DNA from: Wuchereria bancrofti
Taxonomy: Eukaryota > Nematoda > Chromadorea > Rhabditida > Onchocercidae
Assembly (NCBI GenBank): GCA_005281725.1
Contig: SSBO01000003.1
Coordinates: 8,355,947-8,406,080 of the forward strand
Length of the DNA: 50,134 bases
Direction: 5' to 3'
Part shown: positions 1 through 11,925 of the stretch, in pieces
Position numbering within the stretch: position 1 is the first letter of the stretch
Layout of the letters: each line of letters opens with the position of its first letter
The notes under the pieces: model-generated
The model's database searches: none
What the model was told of the DNA's origin: nothing
Seen by the model: the letters and a program-made list of their open reading frames with translations, nothing else
Translations under genes and position numbers: made by a program

Positions 1-2093
1 AATATAATAACTGGTGTTAGATAATAAAATAACATAATAGTAGAATAATACAAGAATGATAACATAATATAAAATATAAATATATAATATAATATGATGT
101 AATATAAATCATTATAAAATATTAAAATAATATAATATGTGATAATAATATGATATGGTATTTATATATTGTAATAGTATATGATATAACATAATATAAA
201 ATAATCCATAACAATAATATAATAATAAATAATATAATAATATGATAAAATAATACAACGCAACATAATAATATAACAAAATTTTATATAATAATATATA
301 ATACAATATAACAACAATAATATAATCTCTAGCATAATAATATATCCAATATAACACAATATAATAAATATGATATAATAATAATATTTATATAATATAA
401 TAACATAATATGTAAAATAATAACAATAATAATTATTTAATACAACAGTATTACACAATGTAATAATTATATAACATGAATATCTTAGTGCAATACAATA
501 TAATAATAAAAAACATATAATAATTATATAATATAATTATAATAATTTTACATAATAACACAATATTAATATAGTAATACAACTATAATGTATAACACAG
601 TACATAATATAATTAAATATAATAATATAATATTAACAACATAATAGAATATAAATAATAAAAAATAGTAAAATATATAACATATATACGGCATTATAGT
701 GTAATATATATAATATAGTAATGATAATTGATATAAGATGATATGACTATAGCATGATATATAATATAATACAATAATATAATATTATAGTAAATAATAT
801 AAAGTAATACAATAATGTAATAGAATATGATAATATAAAATATAATACAATATGATACTACAGTATTATTATGTAAATTACAACATATAATATACAATAA
901 TAATATACAAATAAAATATAATATAATAATAATATAATATATAATACAATATAATATATGACATGATGTGTGGTACTATAGAATACAATGTAATGAATAT
1001 GATAATAGGATAATAATATTTATATAACAATAGTATATAATATTATAATAATTATGTAGTAGAATAAGTAATATTATATAATAAATCAATAAAACAATTG
1101 TAAAATAACATAATAATAAGAATGATAATATAATACAACATGTATTATATATTTGTATAATATAATGTATTATAATATAATGTATTATATAACATTAATA
1201 AAGTATAATATAATAATAATATATTAGTAATAATAGTAGTAATAAGAATAATAAAAATAATGGTGAAAATAATAAAAATAATAATAACAGTAATAATCAG
1301 CATTATGTCAGCTATGCCAACATACGCAACAAAATATCATGAAATACTGAAATTATGAAAACGAAATCGCTACCAACTTATTACACCTACAAGAAATCAA
1401 TTAATAAATACATTGAAAACGATTGAAATCATCCAGTCACTCTTTATAATTTAAGCAATAAACATCACGAAAATATTATTTAAATTAAAAGAGAACAAAA
1501 AAACATTAATTCCTTATCCTGAAATTATAAACAGAAATTACTAACCTTCTTTACATTATGCCTTCATCGAATATGATCCTTCTTCATCTCATTAATATCG
1601 GTTTCTTAATCATGCAAATATGATGCAAATATTACCTTCAAATACTTCTCAAACGAAAAACGACAAACAAGTGACTGATTTAAATATTCAATTCCCATTA
1701 TTTCATTATATCATAACAAAACAAATGTAATATATAATATAAAATGATACAAAATAAAAACAATATAATATATAATAATAGGATGTTAATCATTATATAA
1801 AATATAATAGAATTTAATACTATAATATAATTATATAAATAATAGTAACAATATAACATAGTAATATTATTATATATAGTATATTATATAATACAGTAAT
1901 ATTATTACATATATTATTGTATAAACAATAATAACATAATATATAATACAATAATATTAATATACAATAATATCTAATATGCAATACAATGTAATAATAT
2001 AATATATAATATAATAATATATAATTATACTGTATAATAAATATGACAATACAATAATAATTATATAATAATATATAATACAATAACATACCA

Positions 2094-2127
<34 letters not shown>

Positions 2128-2930
2128 GAATACAATATAAAATTGATGTTAGATAATAAAATAACATAATAGTAGAATAATATAAGAATGATAACATAAT
2201 ATAAACTATAAATATATAATATAATATAATGTAATATAATATAAATCATTATAAAATATTAAAATAATATAATAATACAATAAAAAACGCACAATAATTA
2301 TAATATATAAACATACATGAAATAATAATATGTTAGAATATATAATACTATATAACAAAATAATATAATTGTAAAATAATATAATAAGAATGATAATATA
2401 ATATAATATCAATGTAATGTAATATATAATATTAATAAAAATATTAGTAATATAATAAAATACAATGTAGTACAATTAATATAATAAAATATAATATAAT
2501 ACAATATAATTAATATCATAAATAATATAATGTAATATAATAATATTAATATAATAACACATAGTGGTAGTATAATATAATATATAATCTAATAGCATAA
2601 AATATACAATGTAATATAATATAACAATGTGATTTAGTATTAATATGATAAGATATATTATAATAATAAATAATATAATATAAAACGACATAATTTAATA
2701 ATAATGCAATATATAATATAATAAAATATAATGATAATATAATATAAATTATAATACAATATATAATAATAATGTAGTAAATGTAATGTAAGATTATAAT
2801 GTAGTGTATGTAATATAATAATGCTATGATAATATAATATATAATATAATAATACTATATAATAATAATATAATATAAGATAATATAATATAATACAACA
2901 ATATACAATGTTAGGTAATATAATATGAAA
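1..2930. repeat. AT-rich satellite, copy A of a multi-kb unit
   Basis: The sequence is almost entirely A and T, built of ATAAT/AATAT-type words. It is not a simple microsatellite: long stretches realign with 4800-8240 (offset about 5.7 kb near the start, 5616 at the island near 1295, 5341 near 2511, so indels have accumulated). A ~130 bp block containing ataaaataacataatagtag recurs near 14-137 and 2151-2275 here and again at about 3418-3540, 4430-4545 and 4805-4925. Open frames here translate to Ile/Tyr/Leu runs and are not genes. The copy stops exactly at the N at 2931. Confidence 0.85.
1290..1735. other. Non-satellite island inside satellite copy A
   Basis: Base composition becomes mixed here, with GC-containing words and no ATAAT periodicity. 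The same island occurs at about 6905-7372 in copy B with roughly 85-90% identity by eye. A plus-strand reading frame open in copy B is broken here by TGA near 1357, where copy B has CGA. A short minus-strand frame beginning EAFEETDINEMKKD in copy B is shifted here by a 4-base difference near 1572. I read it as a decayed non-satellite sequence carried along by satellite duplication; no function is recognisable. Confidence 0.6.
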
Positions 2931-2931
2931 N
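2931..2931. other. Single-N assembly join
   Basis: An isolated N separates the tail of satellite copy A, which until then matches the end of copy B near 8236, from unrelated sequence. Copy B continues in satellite where this copy breaks off, so this is likely a contig join of unknown true distance. Confidence 0.8.
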
Positions 2932-3220
2932 CGCTTCTAAGCATCAGTTTGATATTAATTTGCCTAAATTAATTTGAATATAATTTAAAAAATATAACAT
3001 ATTTTGTGTTTTAACTGATAATAAATTGGCTGCTGATAAGGGCACACTTATGTTTTTTTTAAGGAAATTTTGTAAGAAATTGTAAATTTTTGCAAAAAGC
3101 ATATTTGCATAATTTTCTTCAATGCTTAAATTTTCAATGAATTGCATAAAGTATAAAGTTTTTGTTCTCAATAAGAAATTAAAAGTAATCATTCATATTA
3201 AATTGTTGTATCATAAAAAT
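2932..3220 (-). other. Unique-sequence island with a small open frame
   Basis: About 290 bases of non-satellite sequence lie between the N at 2931 and renewed satellite. A minus-strand open frame covers 2944-3192 (82 codons) with a plausible amino-acid mix (Asn, Leu, Lys, Phe rich) rather than the Ile/Tyr runs of the flanking satellite. No family is recognised, no splice signals decide its ends, and it could equally be a gene fragment abutting an assembly break. Confidence 0.35.
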
Positions 3221-3540
3221 AATTAATGTAATATAATAATAATATAATATATAACATAGTAATATCAAAATACAATAATATATAATATGCAATACAATGT
3301 AAAAATATAACATATAATAAATATGATAATACAATAATAATTATATAATAATATATAATATAATAACATACGAAATAATAATAATAATAATAGTAGAAAA
3401 CAATATAATAATTAATGTTATATAATAAAATAACATAATAGTAGAATAATATAAGAATGACAACATAATATAAAATATAAACATATAATATAGATAATGT
3501 AATATAAATCATTATAAAATATTAAAATAATATAATATGA
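3221..3540. repeat. AT-rich satellite, partial unit
   Basis: This aligns well with about 2040-2275: the same succession of ATATAATAATATATAATA words, a short AAT run, then the ~130 bp block. It leads directly into the trinucleotide array. Confidence 0.8.
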
Positions 3541-4412
3541 TAATAATAATAATTAATAATAGTAATCATAATCATAGTAATAGTAATAATAATAGTAATA
3601 ATAACAATAATAATAAGTAATATAGTAACAATAATAATAATGATGATAATAATAATAACAATAATAACAATAACAATAATAATAATTATAACAATAGTAA
3701 TAATGATAATAATAATAGTAATAATAATAATAACAATAACAATAATAACAATAATAATAAGAATAATACTAACAATAATTATAGTAATAATTAACAATAA
3801 TTATAATAATAATGATAATAATAATGATGATAATAATAAGTAATAATAATGACAATAATAATAATGATAATAATAATAATAATAACAGTAACAACAACAA
3901 TAATAATAATAACTACGACAATAGTAATGATAATGATAATAATAATAACAATAACGATAATAATAATAATGATAATAATAATGATAATAATAATAATTAT
4001 AATTATAATAACAATGATAATAATAGTAATAATAATAATGATAATAATAATAACAATGATGATAATAATAATAATGACGATGATAATAATAATGATAATA
4101 ATAATGATAATGATAATAATAATGACAATAATAACAATAACAACAATGATAACAATAACAACAATAATAATTATAACAATAGCAAGAATGATAATAATAA
4201 TAGTAATAATAATGATAATAATAATAATAATGATAACAATAATGATAATAATAATGATAATAATAATAGTAGTAATAATAATAACAACACTAATAACAAT
4301 AACAATAATAATAACAACAATAATAATAGTAATAACAGTGATAATGATAATAATAGTAACAATAATGATAATAATAATAATAACAATAATAGTAATAATA
4401 ATAGTAGAAAAC
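3541..4412. repeat. Imperfect trinucleotide array (AAT/AAC/GAT/AGT)
   Basis: About 870 bases of three-base periodic sequence in which nearly every triplet is AAT, AAC, GAT or AGT on the plus strand. Because the period is three, frames on both strands stay open and give poly-Asn/Asp/Ser on one side and poly-Ile/Val/Thr on the other. There is no start context, splice site or domain, so none is a gene. Confidence 0.85.
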
Positions 4413-5195
4413 AATACAATAATTAATGTTATATAATAACATAATAGTAGAATAATATAAGAATGACAACATAATATAAAATATAAACATATAATATAGA
4501 TAATGTAATATAAATCATTATAAAATATTAAAATAACATAATATAATAATAATAATTAATAATAATAATCATAATCATAATAATAGTAATAATAACAATA
4601 ATAATAAGTAATAATAGTAATAATAATAGCAACAATAATGATAACAGTAATAATAATAATTATAATAATAATGATAATAATAGTAATAATAATAATAACA
4701 ATGATAACAATAACAATAATAATTATAACAATAGCAATAATGATAATAATAATAATAATGGAATCCAGATAATAATAATAATAATGGAATCCAATATAAA
4801 TAATATTATATAATAAAATAACATAATAGTAGAATAATACAAGAATGATAACATAATATGAAATATAAATATATAATATAATGTAATATAAATCATTATA
4901 AAATATTAAAATTATATAATATGATATGGTATTACATATTGTAATAGTATATGATATAACATAGTATAGAATAATCCATAACAATAATATAATAATAAAT
5001 AATATGATGTAATATAATAAAATAATACAACGCGACATAATAATATAACAAAATTTAATATAATAATATATAATACAATATAACAATAATAATATATATA
5101 GCATAATAATGTATCCAATACAACACAATACAATAATAATATAATATGAATATAATATGTTAGTATAATATATTAGTGCAATACAATATAATGAT
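4250..5195. repeat. 946 bp direct duplicate, first copy
   Basis: It runs from the end of the trinucleotide array through one satellite block and stops at the base before the N at 5196. It reappears at 5197-6142 with a constant offset of 947 and no difference noticed in the stretches compared; long open frames in the two copies translate identically. Confidence 0.9.
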
Positions 5196-5196
5196 N
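5196..5196. other. Single-N assembly join between duplicate ends
   Basis: A lone N lies exactly between the end of the first 946 bp copy and the start of the second. Identical sequence abutting both sides of a placeholder base is the signature of overlapping contig ends that were scaffolded but not merged. Confidence 0.85.
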
Positions 5197-6142
5197 AATA
5201 ATGATAATAATAATAGTAGTAATAATAATAACAACACTAATAACAATAACAATAATAATAACAACAATAATAATAGTAATAACAGTGATAATGATAATAA
5301 TAGTAACAATAATGATAATAATAATAATAACAATAATAGTAATAATAATAGTAGAAAACAATACAATAATTAATGTTATATAATAACATAATAGTAGAAT
5401 AATATAAGAATGACAACATAATATAAAATATAAACATATAATATAGATAATGTAATATAAATCATTATAAAATATTAAAATAACATAATATAATAATAAT
5501 AATTAATAATAATAATCATAATCATAATAATAGTAATAATAACAATAATAATAAGTAATAATAGTAATAATAATAGCAACAATAATGATAACAGTAATAA
5601 TAATAATTATAATAATAATGATAATAATAGTAATAATAATAATAACAATGATAACAATAACAATAATAATTATAACAATAGCAATAATGATAATAATAAT
5701 AATAATGGAATCCAGATAATAATAATAATAATGGAATCCAATATAAATAATATTATATAATAAAATAACATAATAGTAGAATAATACAAGAATGATAACA
5801 TAATATGAAATATAAATATATAATATAATGTAATATAAATCATTATAAAATATTAAAATTATATAATATGATATGGTATTACATATTGTAATAGTATATG
5901 ATATAACATAGTATAGAATAATCCATAACAATAATATAATAATAAATAATATGATGTAATATAATAAAATAATACAACGCGACATAATAATATAACAAAA
6001 TTTAATATAATAATATATAATACAATATAACAATAATAATATATATAGCATAATAATGTATCCAATACAACACAATACAATAATAATATAATATGAATAT
6101 AATATGTTAGTATAATATATTAGTGCAATACAATATAATGAT
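5197..6142. repeat. 946 bp direct duplicate, second copy
   Basis: Same sequence as 4250-5195. After 6142 the satellite continues with sequence resembling 500-900 of copy A, so this is the copy attached to the real right flank. Confidence 0.9.
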
Positions 6143-8400
6143 TAAAAAAATATAATAATTATATAATATAATTATAATAATTTTATATAATAACACAATA
6201 TTAATATAGTAATACAACTATAATATATAACTCAGTACATAACATAATTAAATATAATAATATAATATTAACAACATAATACAACATAAATAATAAAAAA
6301 TAATAAAATATATAACATATATACGGCATTATAGTATTATATATAATATAGTAATGATAGATGAGATAAGATGACATGACTATAGCATGATACATAATAT
6401 AATACAATAATATAATATTATAGTAAATAATATAAAGTAATACAATAATATAATAGAAAATGACAATATAAAATAAAATACAATATGATACTACAATATT
6501 ATTCTGTAAATTATAACATACAATATACTAATATAATAATAATATAATATATAATACAATACACTATAATATATAACATGATATGTGGTACTATAGAATA
6601 CAATATAATAAATATGATAATAGGATAATAATATTTATATAACAATAATATATAATATTTAATAATTATACAGTAGAATAAGTAATACTATATAATAATA
6701 TAATATAATTGTAAAATAACATAATAATAAGAATGATAATATAATGCAACGTTAATATAATGCATTATATAACATTAATAAAGTACAACATAATAATAAT
6801 ATATTAATAGTAGTAATAATAATAAAAATAATGGTAAAAAAAATAACAACAATATTAATAAAAACGATAATAACAGTAATAATAATATTATTATTAATAA
6901 TAACAGTAATAATCAGCATTATGTCAGCTATGCTAATATACGCAACAAAATATCATGAAATACTGAAATTACGAAAACGAAATCGCTACCAACTTATTGC
7001 ACCTACAAGAAATCAATTAATAAACACATTGAAATCAACTAGTCACTTTTTACAATTTAAGCAATAAACATCACGAAATTATTATTTAAATTAAAAAGAG
7101 AACAAAAAAATATTAATTCCTTACCCTAAAATTAAAAACAGAAATTACTAACCTTGTTGACATTATGCCTTCATCGAATATGAATGATCCTTCTTCATCT
7201 CATTAATATCGGTTTCTTCAAATGCTTCTCAAACGATAGAACGAAACAAGTGACATCACTTAATCATGTCTTGCCTTTTCAATACAAAAATGAATTTCAC
7301 CAACTGATTAATGCACAACGGTGATTTAAATATTCAATTCCCATTATTTCATTATATCATAACAAAACAAAATGTAATATATAATATAGAATGATACAAA
7401 ATAAAAACAATATAAAATAATATATAATATAATAATAGGATATTAATCATAATATAAAATATAACAGAATTTGGTACCATAATATAATTATATGAATAAT
7501 AGTAACAATGTAATATAAATATTACAGTAAATAATACAAAGTAATACAATAATATAATATATAACAAAATAATAAAATGATATAATATAATAGAATATAA
7601 TAATAAAAAATATATTACAACATGATGCTATATTATTATATAAAAAAATGTAAGAATAATATGTATGTATATATTATAATATAAAATATAATATATGATA
7701 CAATATAATAATAATTTAATATGTAACATAACGTGTAATATTATATAATACAATATAATAAATATAATAATTTGATAATAATATTTATATAACAATAGTA
7801 TATAATATAAAGTACAATTAATATAACAAAATATAATATAATACAAATAATTAATATCATAAACAATATAATGTAATATAATAATATTAATATAATAACA
7901 CATAATGGTAGTATAATATAATATACAATCTAATAGCATAAAATATACAATGTAATATAATATAGTAATATGATTTAGTATTAATATGTTAAGATATATA
8001 TTATAATAATTATAATAATAAATAATATAATATAAAACGACATAATTTAATAACAATGCAATATATAATGTAATAAAATATAATGATAATATAATATAAA
8101 TTATAAAACAATATATAATAATAACGCAGTAAATGTAATGTAACATTATAATGTAGTGTATGCAATATAATAATAATACTATGATAATAATAATATAATA
8201 TAAATAATATACAATGTTAGGTAATATAATATAAAATGCAATATATATAATAAGTAATATGATATAACAATAATTATAATATAATCGAATGTATAATAAA
8301 TAATAATGTAATATAATTTAATGTTTATAACATCACATTAAATATTTTAGTATAATATAGTGCAATGTAAAGCAATGTAGTTATAATATTATATACCATG
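6143..8400. repeat. AT-rich satellite, copy B of the multi-kb unit
   Basis: It matches 500-2930 in order: the same landmarks (ATACGGCATTATAGT near 6321, the island at 6905-7372, the ACACATAATGGTAGTATAAT region near 7897) appear in the same sequence with scattered substitutions and indels. It fades after about 8240 into ordinary AT-rich DNA. No genes are seen. Confidence 0.8.
6905..7372. other. Non-satellite island inside satellite copy B
   Basis: Counterpart of 1290-1735. A plus-strand frame spanning 6831-7067 (78 codons) reads a hydrophobic Ile/Thr/Val stretch derived from the trinucleotide satellite followed by a basic tail (YHEILKLRKRNRYQLIAPTR). The tail lies in the island and is interrupted by a stop in copy A. 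A membrane-anchor peptide cannot be excluded, but the hydrophobic half is simply translated satellite, so coding is unlikely. Confidence 0.45.
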
Positions 8401-8489
8401 TGAAAAAATGTACGAAAAGTATATAGTAATTAACAGTAACGAATGAAAAAAACAAAATTTAAGAAAGGAAAATAGTATTAAAGCGTGTA

Positions 8490-10160
8490 GTTAGTAAAAT
8501 TATAAAGGATGCATGCAGTCAGTAAAGCACTGGAATGAATATACATGCAAACATAAACTTAGGAAAAGTGATTGAAAACCATAACTAATGCAAAATGTTA
8601 AAGGATAACAAGAAATAAAAAGCATGCATTTAGTAGAATTACAATAAAGGCATGCAAAATAAAACTAACAAAAAAAAAAAGGAATTCGGAGCTGTAAGTA
8701 ATATGCTATATTATAATAATTTGTACAAGCAAAAAAAACCATGCAGTTAGAAAAGTAACACAATTAATAAAGCTATCGCAAATCCATAGAAAGGAGGATG
8801 AATATAGAAAATAAAAATAGAAAAAGAATTTGAGGAGGGGGAGAGGGGTTGTATAAAAATAGGAATAAAAGTAGAAAAAGGCTTCGGACTGTGTTTAAAA
8901 TATTATTCAATAATAAATGTTAAATTGACAAAAAGACATGCAGTAAGTAGGACCGATCAAAAACGCATGCAAAAATAAATTAAAAAAATAACTTAATAAA
9001 GAAATTTTAGAACTAAAACTATGTGGTTACTAAAAAAACAACCGAAAATGGCATGCGAAAACAAAATTGAAAAAGTGGTTCTCCAATATTAACAATAAGT
9101 TAAATTAAGAATGTAAATATGCAAAGGCTCTACAGTTAGTGAAACTAAATAAAGGCAACGGCAGACTATTTTTAGTGTAAGTAAAGCGTAGAAAATTTTT
9201 GCAACAAGTAAAACTTACCCAAAGTGTATACAAAACGACATTTAAAAGAAATAAATAAAACATAATATTATTCAATATCAATAAGTTAGTTTGATAAAAA
9301 TGCAAACAGTTATTAAGGCTCTAAATGCATGCAGATTTTCAAAAAAAAATAACCGGAAATGGCGTGCAAAAACAAAACTAGAAAAATGATTAGAAATTAA
9401 AAATAATATATTATCCAACAGTAATGATAAGTTAAATTCGTAAGCATGCTGTGGGTAAGACTACGGGAAAAGCATGCAGTTATTAAAACTGCAAAAAGAT
9501 GATGCAGTTAGTGAAATTACAAGAAAGGCATGCATCAACGGTAAGTAAAATTGTTGTTATTAGTGTGAGCAAAGTTAACGAAATATAAAAGCAGTAATTA
9601 AAAGTAACCCAAAATGCATGCAAAAACAAAATTAAAAAAAAAAGCACATAGTAATAACACAATCCAATAACAATAAGTTAATTTGACAATAAACTATAAA
9701 AAGAGCATGCAGTCAATAAAACTATAAAAAAATACATGCAAATAAAAAAAAAATGAGGATTCAAAGTTACAAATAATCTAAAATATAATGCAAGAGTAAG
9801 AATTAAATTACCAAAAAAAAAACATGCAATTATTGGCACTACATTGAATGGATGCAAAATAAAATTAACAAAAAAGATTAAGAATTGTAATAATAAACTG
9901 CTAATAGCAGTAGGTTAAATTGAGAAAAAAGCATGCAGTCAATAGAACCATAAAAAGTCATGCAGAAATAAAATTTGAAAAAGTTTCAAAACTACAACTA
10001 ATCTGAAATATTATTCAATAAATAAAAATTAAACTAACGGAAAAGCATGCGATAAATAATATTGTAAAAAAGACACAAAACCAAGCATAGTTTACTTGAT
10101 TTAAAATTAACAGGCATGCATAAATAAAAAACAGAAATAAATATAAAAGAAAAGCTAAGA
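8490..10160. repeat. Degenerate tandem array with GCATGC-bearing units
   Basis: The word GCATGC or a one-base variant occurs more than fifteen times, usually in aaagcatgcagt or ggcatgcaaaataaaa contexts. Units also share a segment like attcaataataagttaaatt just before the AAAGCATGCAGT word, at about 8905, 9085, 9265, 9410, 9660, 9780, 9900 and 10010, giving an uneven spacing of about 110-240 bases. Between words the sequence is A-rich and diverged. I see no coding potential. Confidence 0.7.
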
Positions 10161-11596
10161 CAAGTTAATGAAAAAAATGAAAAATAATGACAGACAAACA
10201 TTTAAAATATTGCAGTAAAATTAAATGTGAAAAAATAATAGTTTGAAGAAGTTGAAAGTAAAAAATTCAAATAACAAAATAAATATTATTCAATAAGAAA
10301 ATAAAATAAATAAAAAAAAAATTGGAAGAATCATATAAATCAAAATTAATGCCGGCAATTTTTGAAGTAATTCAGAAAAATTAAAAAAATCAGAAAACCA
10401 AGGTCAGGGCATACAAAATAAAACAAAAAAAAAGTTCAAAAGAAAAAGAACAAAACAAGTTATCAGAAGTATTTAAATGAAAAACAAATAATTAAAAGTG
10501 TTAAAATCTCAAAGGAATTCCGCAAATTTTCCAAGACTCTTAAAATACGGAAAAAAGAAAAAAAATACGGAAAAAAAAGAAAGGGAAAAAGAAAAAAATT
10601 TTCAAAAATTCACAGTATTCCATTACTTGGAAATAAAAAAATTAAACTAAAGAAATGGCTTATAAGTTCAAAAATTTTTTTTGAAAGTAAAAGAACTTCA
10701 GGAATAAATCAAAAATTCGAGAAGATTTTCTTCTAAATTTCTCCGTGTTTTTATCCCACCCCAGTTCCTAAGTTTTATTGGAGGTAGATATACTTTATCT
10801 ACATCCATAATTATTTACCCTACCACAAAAACAGTTGCAATATTAGATAACAACTGATTCAGTTCAAAGAATTAAAAAACAAGATACTGCTTGATAATTC
10901 GATGATATTATTATTTCTCAACTTGATAATTTAGCACCTACAATCAGAACTCTAACTTAAATGCAGAGCAAATTTTTTAAAAATTACTCAAATGGCATTA
11001 AGAACAAATTAAAAAAAACCTCTACTTAACTATCTAACATCGAATTATCCTATTATAAGACACTAACAAACATATTAAATAGAACAAAATAACTTATTAC
11101 AAATTAAATGATATCAATATATTAAAAGCTGCCGAAATATGGCCCAAATTCAACGAAAGCATTTGTCAATCAAAAAAAAAAACTTCTAAATAAGTAACAT
11201 AAACTTCAAACACTAAACAATAGTTACCAGAGGTTTTAAGAAAAAAGAAAACTAGAAACTATTAGTGATAACACAAAACAAAAAAAAAACATTTATAATA
11301 TGACTAAATGGAAAATAAATATGTTACAATAATAACTTTATATATATATATATATATATGTTACAATAATAAAAAAAAGAAGAAAACAAAAAAACTGAAA
11401 AGAATATAACCGAATTCAAAGTATGTTGCTACCGAATTTAGTGACAGTCAAAAAAAATCCCCTTTGCAAATTTCTTGATTTTTATCTATCATTACCAATG
11501 GTTGACTGGGATTGCTCCGTTCGTCTCCCGGACTTTGAATTCGATTATTTTTGTAGTCAAACTAATTTAAAAGAACAAAAAAAGAACAAAAAAAAA
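10161..11596. other. AT-rich noncoding stretch
   Basis: A-rich plus strand with many short A runs and no plausible exon. It contains a (TA)10 microsatellite at 11339-11359 flanked by two copies of atgttacaataata (about 11319 and 11358). Confidence 0.6.
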
Positions 11597-11771
11597 TTTT
11601 TTTTTTTTTTTTTTATTTTTTTCTTTTTTTTATTTTTTTCTTTTTTTTTATTTTTTCTTTTTTTTTTGTTTTTTTGTTTTTTTTTTTTTTTTTTTTTTAT
11701 TTTTTTCTATTTTTTTTGTTTTTTTCTTATTTTTTTTTCTTTTTTAATTTTTTTGTTTTTTTTTTATTTTT
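11597..11771. repeat. T-rich homopolymer-like tract (~175 bp)
   Basis: Almost pure T on the plus strand with isolated A, C and G, so an A tract immediately 3' of the minus-strand zinc-finger gene. Words giving AATAAA on the minus strand lie inside it (for example 11768-11763) and could serve as polyadenylation signals. Translation gives poly-Phe and is not a gene. Confidence 0.8.
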
Positions 11772-11785
11772 CAAAATTTACTAAC

Positions 11786-11872
11786 CCGCTCGACTGCCTT
11801 CATTGGATAGAGGGTGGAGCACTGGAATAGGCAACGACAGGCTGGCCGCATGGGGAGTGCCGAATTAGCGGC
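11786..11872 (-). other. Possible alternative terminal exon of the zinc-finger gene
   Basis: This GC-rich segment is bounded on the minus strand by TTTTTTTCAG (acceptor ending 11873) and a GTTAGT-type donor. If the upstream exon is spliced from the GTGAG donor at 11990-11989 to here, the reading frame ends two residues later (Gly-Arg-stop), so this would be mostly 3' UTR. Otherwise it is an unused or relict exon. Confidence 0.4.
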
Positions 11873-11925
11873 CTGAAAAAAAATTCACTGATTGAAAAAG
11901 CTGCATAGTCAACTTTAAAAACCTC

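Noticed and set aside
112..2691. Numerous minus-strand frames of 60-190 codons rich in Ile, Tyr and Leu
   Set aside because: They are translated AT satellite: no domains, no splice context, and the same peptides recur wherever the repeat recurs.
3522..4436. Long frames of poly-Asn/Asp or poly-Ile/Val on both strands
   Set aside because: They follow from a trinucleotide repeat, which keeps frames open in both directions.
9105..9305. Minus-strand 66-codon frame in the GCATGC array
   Set aside because: It lies across repeat units with no start context or conservation between units.
11423..11830. Plus-strand 135-codon frame with a poly-Phe core
   Set aside because: The core is the T tract and its 3' part is antisense to a likely exon of the zinc-finger gene.
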